Of a stretch of 64,000 bases of DNA, positions 25,812-33,419 are shown piece by piece (positions within the stretch are counted from its first letter, which is position 1; every line of letters begins with the position of its first letter). The notes under the pieces were generated by a model that was not told the DNA's origin, did no database searches, and saw only the letters and a list, made by a program, of their open reading frames with translations. Source of the stretch: Sediminicola luteus (GTDB lineage: Bacteria > Bacteroidota > Bacteroidia > Flavobacteriales > Flavobacteriaceae); the NCBI RefSeq assembly GCF_002514735.1, contig NZ_NBWU01000001.1, positions 372,001 to 436,000 on the forward strand, written 5' to 3'. Made by a program: the position numbers and the translations under genes.

Positions 25812-26984
25812 CTAATTCAATAGTTCATAAATTCCGGCAATACCCTGGCCACCACCTACACAAGCGGTTACCATGCCGTATTTGTTGCCCCTTCGCCTCA
25901 TTTCATGGAATAGTTGCGTAGAAAGTTTGGCTCCGGTACAGCCTAGCGGATGACCCAAAGCAATCGCCCCACCGTTTACATTCACGATATCGGGATCTAT
26001 ACCTACCTCACGGATTACGGCCAAAGCTTGGGAAGCAAAGGCTTCGTTCAGTTCTACCAAATCGATATCGTTGAGTTGTAGCCCGGCCTGCTTTAAAGCC
26101 TTCGGAATGGCCTCGATGGGCCCTACCCCCATATACAAGGGATCTAAGCCCGCTACGGCACAGCTTACCATACGCGCGATGGGTTCTAAATTCAGTTCTT
26201 TTACCAAGGTTTCGCTTACCACTAACAAGAAGGAAGCCCCATCGGAAGTCTGGCTCGAGTTTCCGGCAGTTACAGAACCTCCAGCCTTAAATACGGGGCG
26301 AAGTTTAGCGAGTACTTCCGGATTGGTGCCGGCGCGTACGCCTTCGTCGGTATCTACTACAAACTCTTTGGTCATGCGCTTCCCGTTACTGAAATGGGTC
26401 TCGGAGACGGAAATGGGAACGATTTCGTCTTTAAACTTACCATCGGCTATGGCCTTAGCGGCCAATTGGTGCGAACGGGTGGCGAACACATCCATATCTT
26501 CCCGGCTGATGTTGTATTTTTCTGCCACGGCTTCGGCCGTATTCCCCATACCGATATAATAATCGGGGGTATTCGAAGCTACCTTATAACTCGGGGCGTA
26601 TTTATTACCCAACATGGGCAACATACTCATACTTTCGGCCCCACCGGCGATATAACAATGCCCGCGACCGGCCCGTATTTTAGCGGTGGCGATATCTATG
26701 GCCTCTAAACCAGAGGCACAGAATCGGTTTACGGTAACGCCAGGCACTTTGATACCCATGGACATCAAGGCCACCTGCCTTCCGATTTGAAAGGCCTGTT
26801 CGGCCTCGGGAACCGAACAACCTACGATAACATCGTCTACCATTTCTGGGGTAATCTGTGGCACCTCGGCCATCATATGGGCCACTACCTTGGCCCCTAA
26901 TTCGTCGGAACGGTGGAATCGGAATCCGCCTCGATGCGATTTTCCAACGGCCGTCCGGTATGCTTTAACTATATAGGCTTCCAT
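25812..26984 (-). CDS. fadA: Acetyl-CoA C-acyltransferase (thiolase)
   Basis: A 390-residue thiolase that cleaves 3-ketoacyl-CoA to acetyl-CoA and a shortened acyl-CoA. The acyl-accepting cysteine is in TVNRFCASGLEAIDIA, the catalytic His in GGAIALGHPLGCTGA, and the second Cys in TACVGGGQGIAGIYE. It follows the fused hydratase/dehydrogenase gene by 21 bases, the normal fadBA pairing. Confidence 0.95.
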   Translation of the reverse strand: MEAYIVKAYRTAVGKSHRGGFRFHRSDELGAKVVAHMMAEVPQITPEMVDDVIVGCSVPEAEQAFQIGRQVALMSMGIKVPGVTVNRFCASGLEAIDIATAKIRAGRGHCYIAGGAESMSMLPMLGNKYAPSYKVASNTPDYYIGMGNTAEAVAEKYNISREDMDVFATRSHQLAAKAIADGKFKDEIVPISVSETHFSNGKRMTKEFVVDTDEGVRAGTNPEVLAKLRPVFKAGGSVTAGNSSQTSDGASFLLVVSETLVKELNLEPIARMVSCAVAGLDPLYMGVGPIEAIPKALKQAGLQLNDIDLVELNEAFASQALAVIREVGIDPDIVNVNGGAIALGHPLGCTGAKLSTQLFHEMRRRGNKYGMVTACVGGGQGIAGIYELLN

Positions 26985-27005
26985 TTTTTTCTATGGTTTC
27001 GTTGC

Positions 27006-29378
27006 TTAATTTCTTAGGGGTTTGCCGGTCTTTAACATATGCTTGATTCGTTCAAAAGTCTTGGGTTCAGCCGCCAGACTGGCAAAAGCCTCCATTTCCA
27101 ATTCCAACAGATAGGTCTCGGAAACCTCTTGGGTACCCGAAAGGTCGCCCCCACATAAGATCCACGCGATTTTCTTGGCGATCAAGGCATCATGCTCCGA
27201 GAAGTAACCGCCGTGTACATATGAGTTAATGAACACATAAATGGCTGCCAATCCGCCCTGACCCAATACCGTAATCCTTTCGCGTAGGCTTGGTGCTTCA
27301 TAACCCGGTGCCAAGGCCAGTACTTGTTGTTTGGCCCTGGCCAAGGTAGCATCGGGGCGAGCTACGATGGTGTCTTTATGGGCTACTAGATAATCCATAT
27401 CGCGGGCCTCAAAGGCCGAGTTGGAGATTTTTGACATGGCCAATTGATTGAACTTCGCAATCAATTTGGGCATCATCACATCTTCAAAATAGAAGCCATC
27501 GGAAAGCTTTAATGCCATTTCCTTGGTACCACCCCCGCCGGGTAACAAACCTACACTGGCCTCGGGTAGTCCCATATACGATTCATAAGCGGCCACAATG
27601 GCATCGGAATGCATGGCGATCTCGGCACCACCACCCAAGGCATGCCCCTTTACGGCACTCACCACGGGCACCTGGGCCAAACGCAAGGCCGAAGTCATTT
27701 GCTGAAAAGTACCACAAGCCGTTTCTATGGCCTTAAAATCTTTCTTTTCGATACTCTCGGCCACACCTACCAAATTGGCCCCAACCGAAAACGATTTGGT
27801 GTTGTTACCAAGTACAATGCCTTTCCAGCCCTCGGTTTCCGCAATGCGGATGGACTCCAAAATTCCTTGGGTTACTTCCAACGAAATGGCATTGGCCTTG
27901 GAAATGAACTCTAAACAAAGTACCCCATCTTGCATATCGTGAAGGCGTACCCCGTCGTTCTCAAAAACAGCTTTGGCTTCAGTGCTACCCAAATTGGCGA
28001 ATTCGGCACGGTCGGGTACCGCTTTATAACCACCGGACAACATATCGAAATACTGTTCCCCATCTGGACTGTAAAAACCTTGTCCGCGTTCTATAAGACC
28101 TACGGCCCAATCGGCCACGGTGGCGCCTTCGGCTTGGGCCAATTCCAATCCTTTTTGCGTACCGATAAGATCCCAATATTCAAATGGACCTACTTCCCAG
28201 GCGTAACCGGCCTTCATGGCATTGTCAATGCTATAGATATTGTCCGACACCTCGGGAACCCTATTGGAAATATAGGCGAAGAACATACCAAAATAGCGAC
28301 GTACGAATTCCCCAGCCTTGTCACCTGATACCAAAAGCTGTGCAAGACGTTCTTTTAGATTACCATGGGCCCACAAACTTGGAATGACAACTTCGGGCAT
28401 TGATCCATAGGAATTGGTTTTTAAATCCAAGGCTAGAATTTGCTTTTTACCTTGGTCATCTTTGGTCTTTTGGTAATAGCCCTTTCGGGTCTTGTCGCCT
28501 AAGGCCCCATTTTCCAACAGCCATTTGATATAGTCCTGCCGTGGTCTTTGGCTAAATTCCTGAAGGAGTTCATCATCGGGACAGGAAGCCACCATAAAAT
28601 CCATGACCTTTTCGTTTACATCGATACCGATAAGGTCTTGAAGCCTAAAGAAGCCTGTTTTGGGTCGGCCGATAGGTTTTCCTAAAATGGCATCGGTCTC
28701 GGCAATGTTCAGATCCAACTCCTGTACCAATTTTTCAATGATAATACCCGAAGCCACACTAAATCGATTGGCTATAAAAGCGGGGGTATCTTTACATAAA
28801 ACCGTGGTCTTGCCCAACACCTTTCTTCCATACGCCATAAGGTCCGATACCAATTCGGGTTTGGTAGCTACCCCTGGAATAATCTCCAAAAGTTCCATTT
28901 GACGAACCGGGTTAAAGAAATGCATCCCCAAGAAATGGGCTTTAAAATCGGCCGAACGCCCTTCGGTCATAAGGGCAATGGGAATACTTGAGGTATTGGA
29001 TGCCACGATAGATCCCGCTTTTCTATGGGCATCTACCTTTTCGAACAAGGCTTTTTTAATGTCGAGGTTTTCTACGACCACCTCAACGATCAAATCACTT
29101 GCGGCAATTTTGGCCAAATCGTCTTCTATATTGCCTATTTGTACGCGTTTGGCAAAATCCTTGGTATAAAAAGGTTTCATACGCGACTTGCCCGCCGCCT
29201 TTAGTGCCGCTGCCGCAAAGGCATTACGGTTCGATCTTTTGGCCCGGGCCGCCCCTTCCAATTTTGGCGGAACGATGTCTAGCAACAAAACCTCGCAGCC
29301 GACATTGGCATATTGGGCGGCGATGCCCATACCCATGGTGCCAGAACCCAGTACGGTAACATTTTTTATCCGTGTCAT
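27006..29378 (-). CDS. 3-hydroxyacyl-CoA dehydrogenase / enoyl-CoA hydratase fusion
   Basis: A 790-residue bifunctional beta-oxidation enzyme. The order is dehydrogenase first: NAD-binding GSGTMGMGIAAQYANVG at residue 11 onward, then the C-terminal dehydrogenase domain (to about 400), then an enoyl-CoA hydratase (crotonase) domain from about 455 with the oxyanion-hole segment KGHALGGGAEIAMHSDA and LPEASVGLLPGGGG. This domain order is the reverse of Escherichia coli FadB and is usual in Bacteroidota. It carries out hydration and oxidation of the enoyl-CoA made by the upstream acyl-CoA dehydrogenase. Confidence 0.95.
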   Translation of the reverse strand: MTRIKNVTVLGSGTMGMGIAAQYANVGCEVLLLDIVPPKLEGAARAKRSNRNAFAAAALKAAGKSRMKPFYTKDFAKRVQIGNIEDDLAKIAASDLIVEVVVENLDIKKALFEKVDAHRKAGSIVASNTSSIPIALMTEGRSADFKAHFLGMHFFNPVRQMELLEIIPGVATKPELVSDLMAYGRKVLGKTTVLCKDTPAFIANRFSVASGIIIEKLVQELDLNIAETDAILGKPIGRPKTGFFRLQDLIGIDVNEKVMDFMVASCPDDELLQEFSQRPRQDYIKWLLENGALGDKTRKGYYQKTKDDQGKKQILALDLKTNSYGSMPEVVIPSLWAHGNLKERLAQLLVSGDKAGEFVRRYFGMFFAYISNRVPEVSDNIYSIDNAMKAGYAWEVGPFEYWDLIGTQKGLELAQAEGATVADWAVGLIERGQGFYSPDGEQYFDMLSGGYKAVPDRAEFANLGSTEAKAVFENDGVRLHDMQDGVLCLEFISKANAISLEVTQGILESIRIAETEGWKGIVLGNNTKSFSVGANLVGVAESIEKKDFKAIETACGTFQQMTSALRLAQVPVVSAVKGHALGGGAEIAMHSDAIVAAYESYMGLPEASVGLLPGGGGTKEMALKLSDGFYFEDVMMPKLIAKFNQLAMSKISNSAFEARDMDYLVAHKDTIVARPDATLARAKQQVLALAPGYEAPSLRERITVLGQGGLAAIYVFINSYVHGGYFSEHDALIAKKIAWILCGGDLSGTQEVSETYLLELEMEAFASLAAEPKTFERIKHMLKTGKPLRN

Positions 29379-29414
29379 CTTTGTTTTCTTATGGTTTGGG
29401 CGTTTTGGCCCACT

Positions 29415-29849
29415 CTATTTATAGTTTTCAATTTCGGCCAATGGTATCCGGCTTTTCGCAAAATGTCCGGAGCCATAGGCTATCTGATTATCGTTTTCAT
29501 CGTACAACATGGCATCGGCCACATAGCCTTTTCCCAAAACCTCGCGCAAGCGACCCTTGGCGATCAAAGTGCCACTGGTTACGGGTTTCAAAAACTCGAT
29601 TTGGAAACGACTGGTCAGTAAATGCACTTCTTCCTCTACCGACATACAGGCATAAAAGCAGGCGTCGTCCAAGAGTCGGAAATAGACCGATCCGTGTGTA
29701 AAACCCAGCCCCATATGGTATTTTGGGGCCACGGCCAACCGAATTTCGGCGGCAGCCTTACTCACTTGTATCTCCGTGGTATCGTAAAAATCGCCCAAGG
29801 GGATATTTAGATACAGACTTTCGAGCTTTTGATAGTGCGTACGGGCCAT
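29415..29849 (-). CDS. PaaI-type hotdog thioesterase
   Basis: A 144-residue hotdog-fold protein: PKYHMGLGFTHGSVYFRLLDDACFYAC contains the HG-x-x-x-x-x-L-D motif of PaaI-like thioesterases. The middle strand TSRFQIEFLKPVTSGTLIAKGRL is also typical. It lies four bases past the acyl-CoA dehydrogenase gene, so it is co-transcribed. It could regenerate free CoA from a dead-end CoA ester. It is a different branch from the thioesterase at 21938. Confidence 0.82.
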   Translation of the reverse strand: MARTHYQKLESLYLNIPLGDFYDTTEIQVSKAAAEIRLAVAPKYHMGLGFTHGSVYFRLLDDACFYACMSVEEEVHLLTSRFQIEFLKPVTSGTLIAKGRLREVLGKGYVADAMLYDENDNQIAYGSGHFAKSRIPLAEIENYK

Positions 29850-29852
29850 AGT

Positions 29853-31667
29853 TTACAAAATCAGTTCTTCGCCTTCCCCTTTAATGGTAAGCATATCGGT
29901 ATTGGTCAGGGTTACGGCACATGAGGCTATACGAGGCATTTCGAATTTGTAGAAATAGCGCAGCGTTAGCAACTTGCCCTCGTAAAAAGCCTTGGGTCGT
30001 TTTGTGGCGCCGGCATTCAGGGCCTTTTTGGCGGCAACCCCCATTTTTAGCCATTGCCAACCGATGACCAAGGTGCTAAAGAGCTCCATCATAACATTGG
30101 CATCGGCCAAGAAGGTCTCAAAATCGCCAGCAGCGGCATTGGGAAACAAATGGGCCAAAGTAGCTTCCAATGTTTTAAAAGCCTCGTCTAAATCATTGGC
30201 ATGGCCTTTTAAATCTTCGTATCCTTGGGCCTCATTGATGACGGCATACACTTCTTTCCCGAACAATTTTAGGGCCCTACCCTTGTTCATGGTCATCTTA
30301 CGCCCTAACAGGTCTTGCGACTGAATGCCCGTGGTACCTTCGTACAAAGACATGATCCTGATATCGCGATAGTATTGTTGTAACGGAAAATCCATAGTAA
30401 AGCCATAGCCACCCAATACCTGTAGGCCATTGGATACCGAAGTCTGCCCTTGTTCGGCCGGATAGGTCTTTACGATCGGGGTAAGCAGCTCCATGATCAA
30501 TTCGTAATCGTGCTTGGCTTCCCCTTCGGCCAAATGTTCTAGGTCAAAATAACGGGAACACTCCAAAATCAGGGCGAAAGAACCTTCAGTTACGGCACGC
30601 TGCAACAGTAGCATTCGACGTACATCGGCATGGTTCATTATGGAAATCTGCTCGGTGGTGGCGTCTTTTACCCCAGACTTGTTCAATTTACGGCCCTGGT
30701 TACGCTCGTTGGCATATTGTAAAGAGGCCTGGTAAGCCGCCGAAGCGATTCCAGCGCCCATTACCCCCGTACCGATACGTGCCCCGTTCATCATCTGAAA
30801 CATATATTGAAGTCCGCGGCCGGGTTCGCCGACCAACCAACCCTTACAGTCGTTTTTACCGCCAAAACCTAGGTGTACTGTGGCAAAACCTTGTTGGCCT
30901 ACCTTTTCGAACTCGGCAATAGATTGTACATCGTTGTACTCCAAACCACCATCGGCGGTCAATCTGTTTTTGGGTACCACAAAAAGGGAAATACCCTTGG
31001 TACCTGCCGGTGCCCCTTCGATACGGGCCAAGGTTAGGTGGATCACGTTATCGGTAAACTGCATATCGCCCCCCGAGATAAAAATCTTCTGGCCTTCTAT
31101 ATTGTAGGTACCATCGCCATTGTCGGAGGCCGAGGTCTTGATATCGGATAAAGAACTACCCGCTTGCGGCTCGGTAAGGCACATAGAGCCCATCCATTCG
31201 CCATTGGCCATTTTTTCTACATAGGTATCTTGTAGTTCCTGGCTACCGAAGGTGATGATCAATTTGGCGGCCCCTGCCGTTAACAAGGCATAGCCCGGAG
31301 CACTGTTGTTGGCCGCGTTCATGATCAAATCTATGGCGCGATACACGGTCATGGGCATTTGAATGCCATGGTTCTCGTAATCGAACATGGCGCCGAACCA
31401 ACCCATTTCGGCCAAGCCGGCATTTACCTTCTCTATATGCGGATGCACATAAATCTGACCCTCTTTAAAATACACCGGTTTGGTATCCATTTCCGTGCTA
31501 TACGGAAACAGTTCACGGTCGGAGAATTCTTTAAAGGAATCCAACATCATCTGGATATTCTCCAAGTCGTATTCCTGATATTTTTCGTGCCCGATTACGG
31601 GACTTAGGTCCAACACTTCCTCTAAAATAAAGCGTAGGTCGTCTAATTCAATATACTTTTCAGCCAT
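29853..31667 (-). CDS. Acyl-CoA dehydrogenase with C-terminal extension
   Basis: A 604-residue FAD enzyme that desaturates an acyl-CoA at C2-C3. It has the signature MCLTEPQAGSSLSDIKTSAS (about residue 165-185), the KIFISGGDMQFTDNVIHLTLAR segment, and GGYGFTMDFPLQQYYRDIRIM (catalytic-base region). It is 600 rather than 380 residues long because of an additional C-terminal domain (about 475-604) as in the FadE-like/DmdC-type branch. It follows the Rieske gene at a distance of 106 bp that holds a strong RNA hairpin. Confidence 0.92.
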   Translation of the reverse strand: MAEKYIELDDLRFILEEVLDLSPVIGHEKYQEYDLENIQMMLDSFKEFSDRELFPYSTEMDTKPVYFKEGQIYVHPHIEKVNAGLAEMGWFGAMFDYENHGIQMPMTVYRAIDLIMNAANNSAPGYALLTAGAAKLIITFGSQELQDTYVEKMANGEWMGSMCLTEPQAGSSLSDIKTSASDNGDGTYNIEGQKIFISGGDMQFTDNVIHLTLARIEGAPAGTKGISLFVVPKNRLTADGGLEYNDVQSIAEFEKVGQQGFATVHLGFGGKNDCKGWLVGEPGRGLQYMFQMMNGARIGTGVMGAGIASAAYQASLQYANERNQGRKLNKSGVKDATTEQISIMNHADVRRMLLLQRAVTEGSFALILECSRYFDLEHLAEGEAKHDYELIMELLTPIVKTYPAEQGQTSVSNGLQVLGGYGFTMDFPLQQYYRDIRIMSLYEGTTGIQSQDLLGRKMTMNKGRALKLFGKEVYAVINEAQGYEDLKGHANDLDEAFKTLEATLAHLFPNAAAGDFETFLADANVMMELFSTLVIGWQWLKMGVAAKKALNAGATKRPKAFYEGKLLTLRYFYKFEMPRIASCAVTLTNTDMLTIKGEGEELIL

Positions 31668-31698
31668 TGTCTCTCTTACTATTCGATAAATATTATGG

Positions 31699-31750
31699 GT
31701 AGCCCGCCTCTTAAGCCCCTAGGACGAAGCCCGCTGTTGGGCGTGGCTAC
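31699..31750 (-). other. Stem-loop in the leader of the acyl-CoA dehydrogenase gene
   Basis: GTAGCC-CGCC pairs with GGCG-T-GGCTAC, giving a ten-pair stem with one bulged base, around a loop of about 30 nt. It lies in the 106-bp gap between the Rieske and acyl-CoA dehydrogenase genes. There is no T run on either side, so it is not a simple terminator; mRNA processing, stabilisation or attenuation are possible. Confidence 0.45.
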
Positions 31751-31773
31751 TGTATTGATTTTTAGCTATAGGA

Positions 31774-32964
31774 TCATATGTGCTCTAGGGTGTTCAATCC
31801 TTGATGTTTTTCTGGGTAACCCTCCATATAGTCTTTTACGATCTGTTGGTAGTTACGCACTTGGGCCTCGGTATGTTTGGCCGAAATTCCGACCGAAAAC
31901 TTGGCAGATTTTATAGCCTTTTGCTGCTGTTCACAGGCATAGTTATCCTCGGCCACAAAATCGTAGGTTTCCATGGGATCGGGGTTTTTGGCCAATTTTT
32001 TCATTTTTTGCCCCGCAAAATAGGCGTTGACATAACGGGGCAATAGTTTGATCTGATCCACAAGCCCTTGAGGCTCTACCTTGGAGCGCACCACCAAACG
32101 GGAACGATCGGGCGCCAATGGAATCACATGGAAGACAGACCAGCTATTAAAGCCCTCGGCCAAGCCACAGTTGGGGAACAACATGGGGACATAGGCCTCT
32201 TTTTTTGCATTTTTTATGGGCAATAAGGGCTGATACGCCAAGCGTTTATTAAAATCAGTCTCTACTACCGGCTCTTTGAACATGTAGTGTGGGCCTACAT
32301 AACAAAACTCGGCATTGTCGTGATCGAACATAAACAGGGTTTTGCTGTGCAATTGCTTAAGATGGTATACATCCATAAAGTTCTCTACCAAGATCTTCCA
32401 GTTACAGGCTACTTCTTCATCTATGATAAAATCTTTGGCCTCAACCAATTGTAATGGTTTATGTACCGGACTCAAATAAGGCATCACCCCTTCGAAATAA
32501 TCGGACAGGGATTGTTCCGGATTTTCATCTTTATGCACAAATACCATACCCCGGAAAATATCGACGGAAGCCTTATGCAGGCAGAATTTCTTTTTGTCGA
32601 GGTTCGGGAATTGGGTCTTTTCATCGGGCACGCTAACCAATTCTCCGGTCAGGTTATACACCCAGTTATGATACGGACAAGTAATGGCCGTTTGTTGTTT
32701 TCCCACGGCGCGTAACAGTTGGGTACCCCGGTGGCGGCATATATTGTGAAAGGCCCGCAGGCGGTTATCGCGTCCTTTGACCACCATAATATTATCGTTA
32801 CCCACTTGAACGGTAACATAATCGCCCGGATTGGCAAGATCTTCCACGAATCCGGCAAAGTTCCACACCCTACCGAAAACCATCTCTTTTTCCTTTTCGA
32901 ACCAGGCTTCGGAAGTGTATGCCTCAATGGGCAAAACAGGCATTAATCTGGTATCTTGTTCCAT
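31774..32964 (-). CDS. Rieske non-heme iron oxygenase, large subunit (copy 1)
   Basis: A 396-residue terminal oxygenase. The Rieske [2Fe-2S] ligands are C76, H78, C96 and H99 (CRHRG ... CPYHNW). The mononuclear iron ligands are H201 and H206 in ENFMDVYHLKQLH with D340 in EDNYACEQQQ; D198 takes the place of the bridging aspartate of classical ring-hydroxylating oxygenases. No beta subunit is adjacent, so it should be an alpha3 type. It is paralogous to the enzyme at 39991 (14 identical residues around the first Rieske motif). It has no reductase of its own and probably uses the one at 41265. Its promoter region holds a CRP/FNR-like box. Substrate unknown. Confidence 0.92.
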   Translation of the reverse strand: MEQDTRLMPVLPIEAYTSEAWFEKEKEMVFGRVWNFAGFVEDLANPGDYVTVQVGNDNIMVVKGRDNRLRAFHNICRHRGTQLLRAVGKQQTAITCPYHNWVYNLTGELVSVPDEKTQFPNLDKKKFCLHKASVDIFRGMVFVHKDENPEQSLSDYFEGVMPYLSPVHKPLQLVEAKDFIIDEEVACNWKILVENFMDVYHLKQLHSKTLFMFDHDNAEFCYVGPHYMFKEPVVETDFNKRLAYQPLLPIKNAKKEAYVPMLFPNCGLAEGFNSWSVFHVIPLAPDRSRLVVRSKVEPQGLVDQIKLLPRYVNAYFAGQKMKKLAKNPDPMETYDFVAEDNYACEQQQKAIKSAKFSVGISAKHTEAQVRNYQQIVKDYMEGYPEKHQGLNTLEHI

Positions 32965-32987
32965 GCTATCCTAATTTTTTTTCTCCT

Positions 32988-32996
32988 CTAAAAATA
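32988..32996 (-). promoter_or_regulatory. Putative -7 promoter element of Rieske gene 1
   Basis: On the minus strand TATTTTTAG resembles the TAnnTTTG element. It lies 24 bases before the start codon, with the CRP/FNR-like box about 23 bp further upstream, roughly the class II activator spacing. Position-based inference. Confidence 0.35.
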
Positions 32997-33018
32997 CTTC
33001 CCCTTTAGACCAATCGTC

Positions 33019-33032
33019 TTGACATAGGTCAA
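33019..33032. promoter_or_regulatory. CRP/FNR-like box upstream of Rieske gene 1
   Basis: TTGAC-ATAG-GTCAA is a perfect 5+4+5 dyad of the CRP/FNR type (FNR consensus TTGAT-N4-ATCAA). It ends 54 bp before the Rieske start. An almost identical box occurs at the same distance before the second Rieske gene. No CRP/FNR-family regulator is encoded in the window. Confidence 0.65.
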
Positions 33033-33078
33033 AAAAAGAAGTATATAACCAACTTATTTCCAAGGCCAAAGCTGCTTT

Positions 33079-33348
33079 TTAGAAGTAAGCCGGAAAAAAT
33101 GGCTTTAAGATGAACATGATACTAAAGCAGAACCACAACAAGGCGGTTAACCAAAAAGCCAAGGGGTTTTCTTCCCTATGGGCGTTGATCAAAAAAAGCA
33201 TCTCGTCTGTACGGAAACCATCGGCGATCCAAGAGAGGAACAACAATCCCCATCCGATAGACATCCAATTCCCAATCTCGGGATGGGTATAGGGCAATAT
33301 CAAACTTGCAAAGCCGCCCAGTATCGCAATTAAATTCAGTGTTTTCAT
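33079..33348 (-). CDS. Small integral membrane protein
   Basis: An 89-residue protein with about three membrane helices (about 3-20, 27-43 and 65-85), the middle pair joined by a short acidic loop. No family is recognised. It lies between the TonB receptor and the Rieske gene, downstream of a hairpin at 33383-33413, and is separated from the Rieske gene by the CRP/FNR-like box. Confidence 0.6.
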   Translation of the reverse strand: MKTLNLIAILGGFASLILPYTHPEIGNWMSIGWGLLFLSWIADGFRTDEMLFLINAHREENPLAFWLTALLWFCFSIMFILKPFFPAYF

Positions 33349-33378
33349 CAGTTTATTTTTAATGTTTTAAGATCAATG

Positions 33379-33413
33379 AAAATGAGGCCGGAACCCTAAA
33401 GTAACCGACCTCA
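33379..33413 (-). terminator. Probable terminator after the TonB receptor gene
   Basis: TGAGGCCGG / CCGACCTCA form a nine-pair stem (one G-T wobble in RNA) at 33383-33413; on the minus strand it is followed by TTTTCATT. It begins six bases after the receptor stop. The T run is short, so partial read-through is likely. Confidence 0.5.
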
Positions 33414-33419
33414 GCTTAA

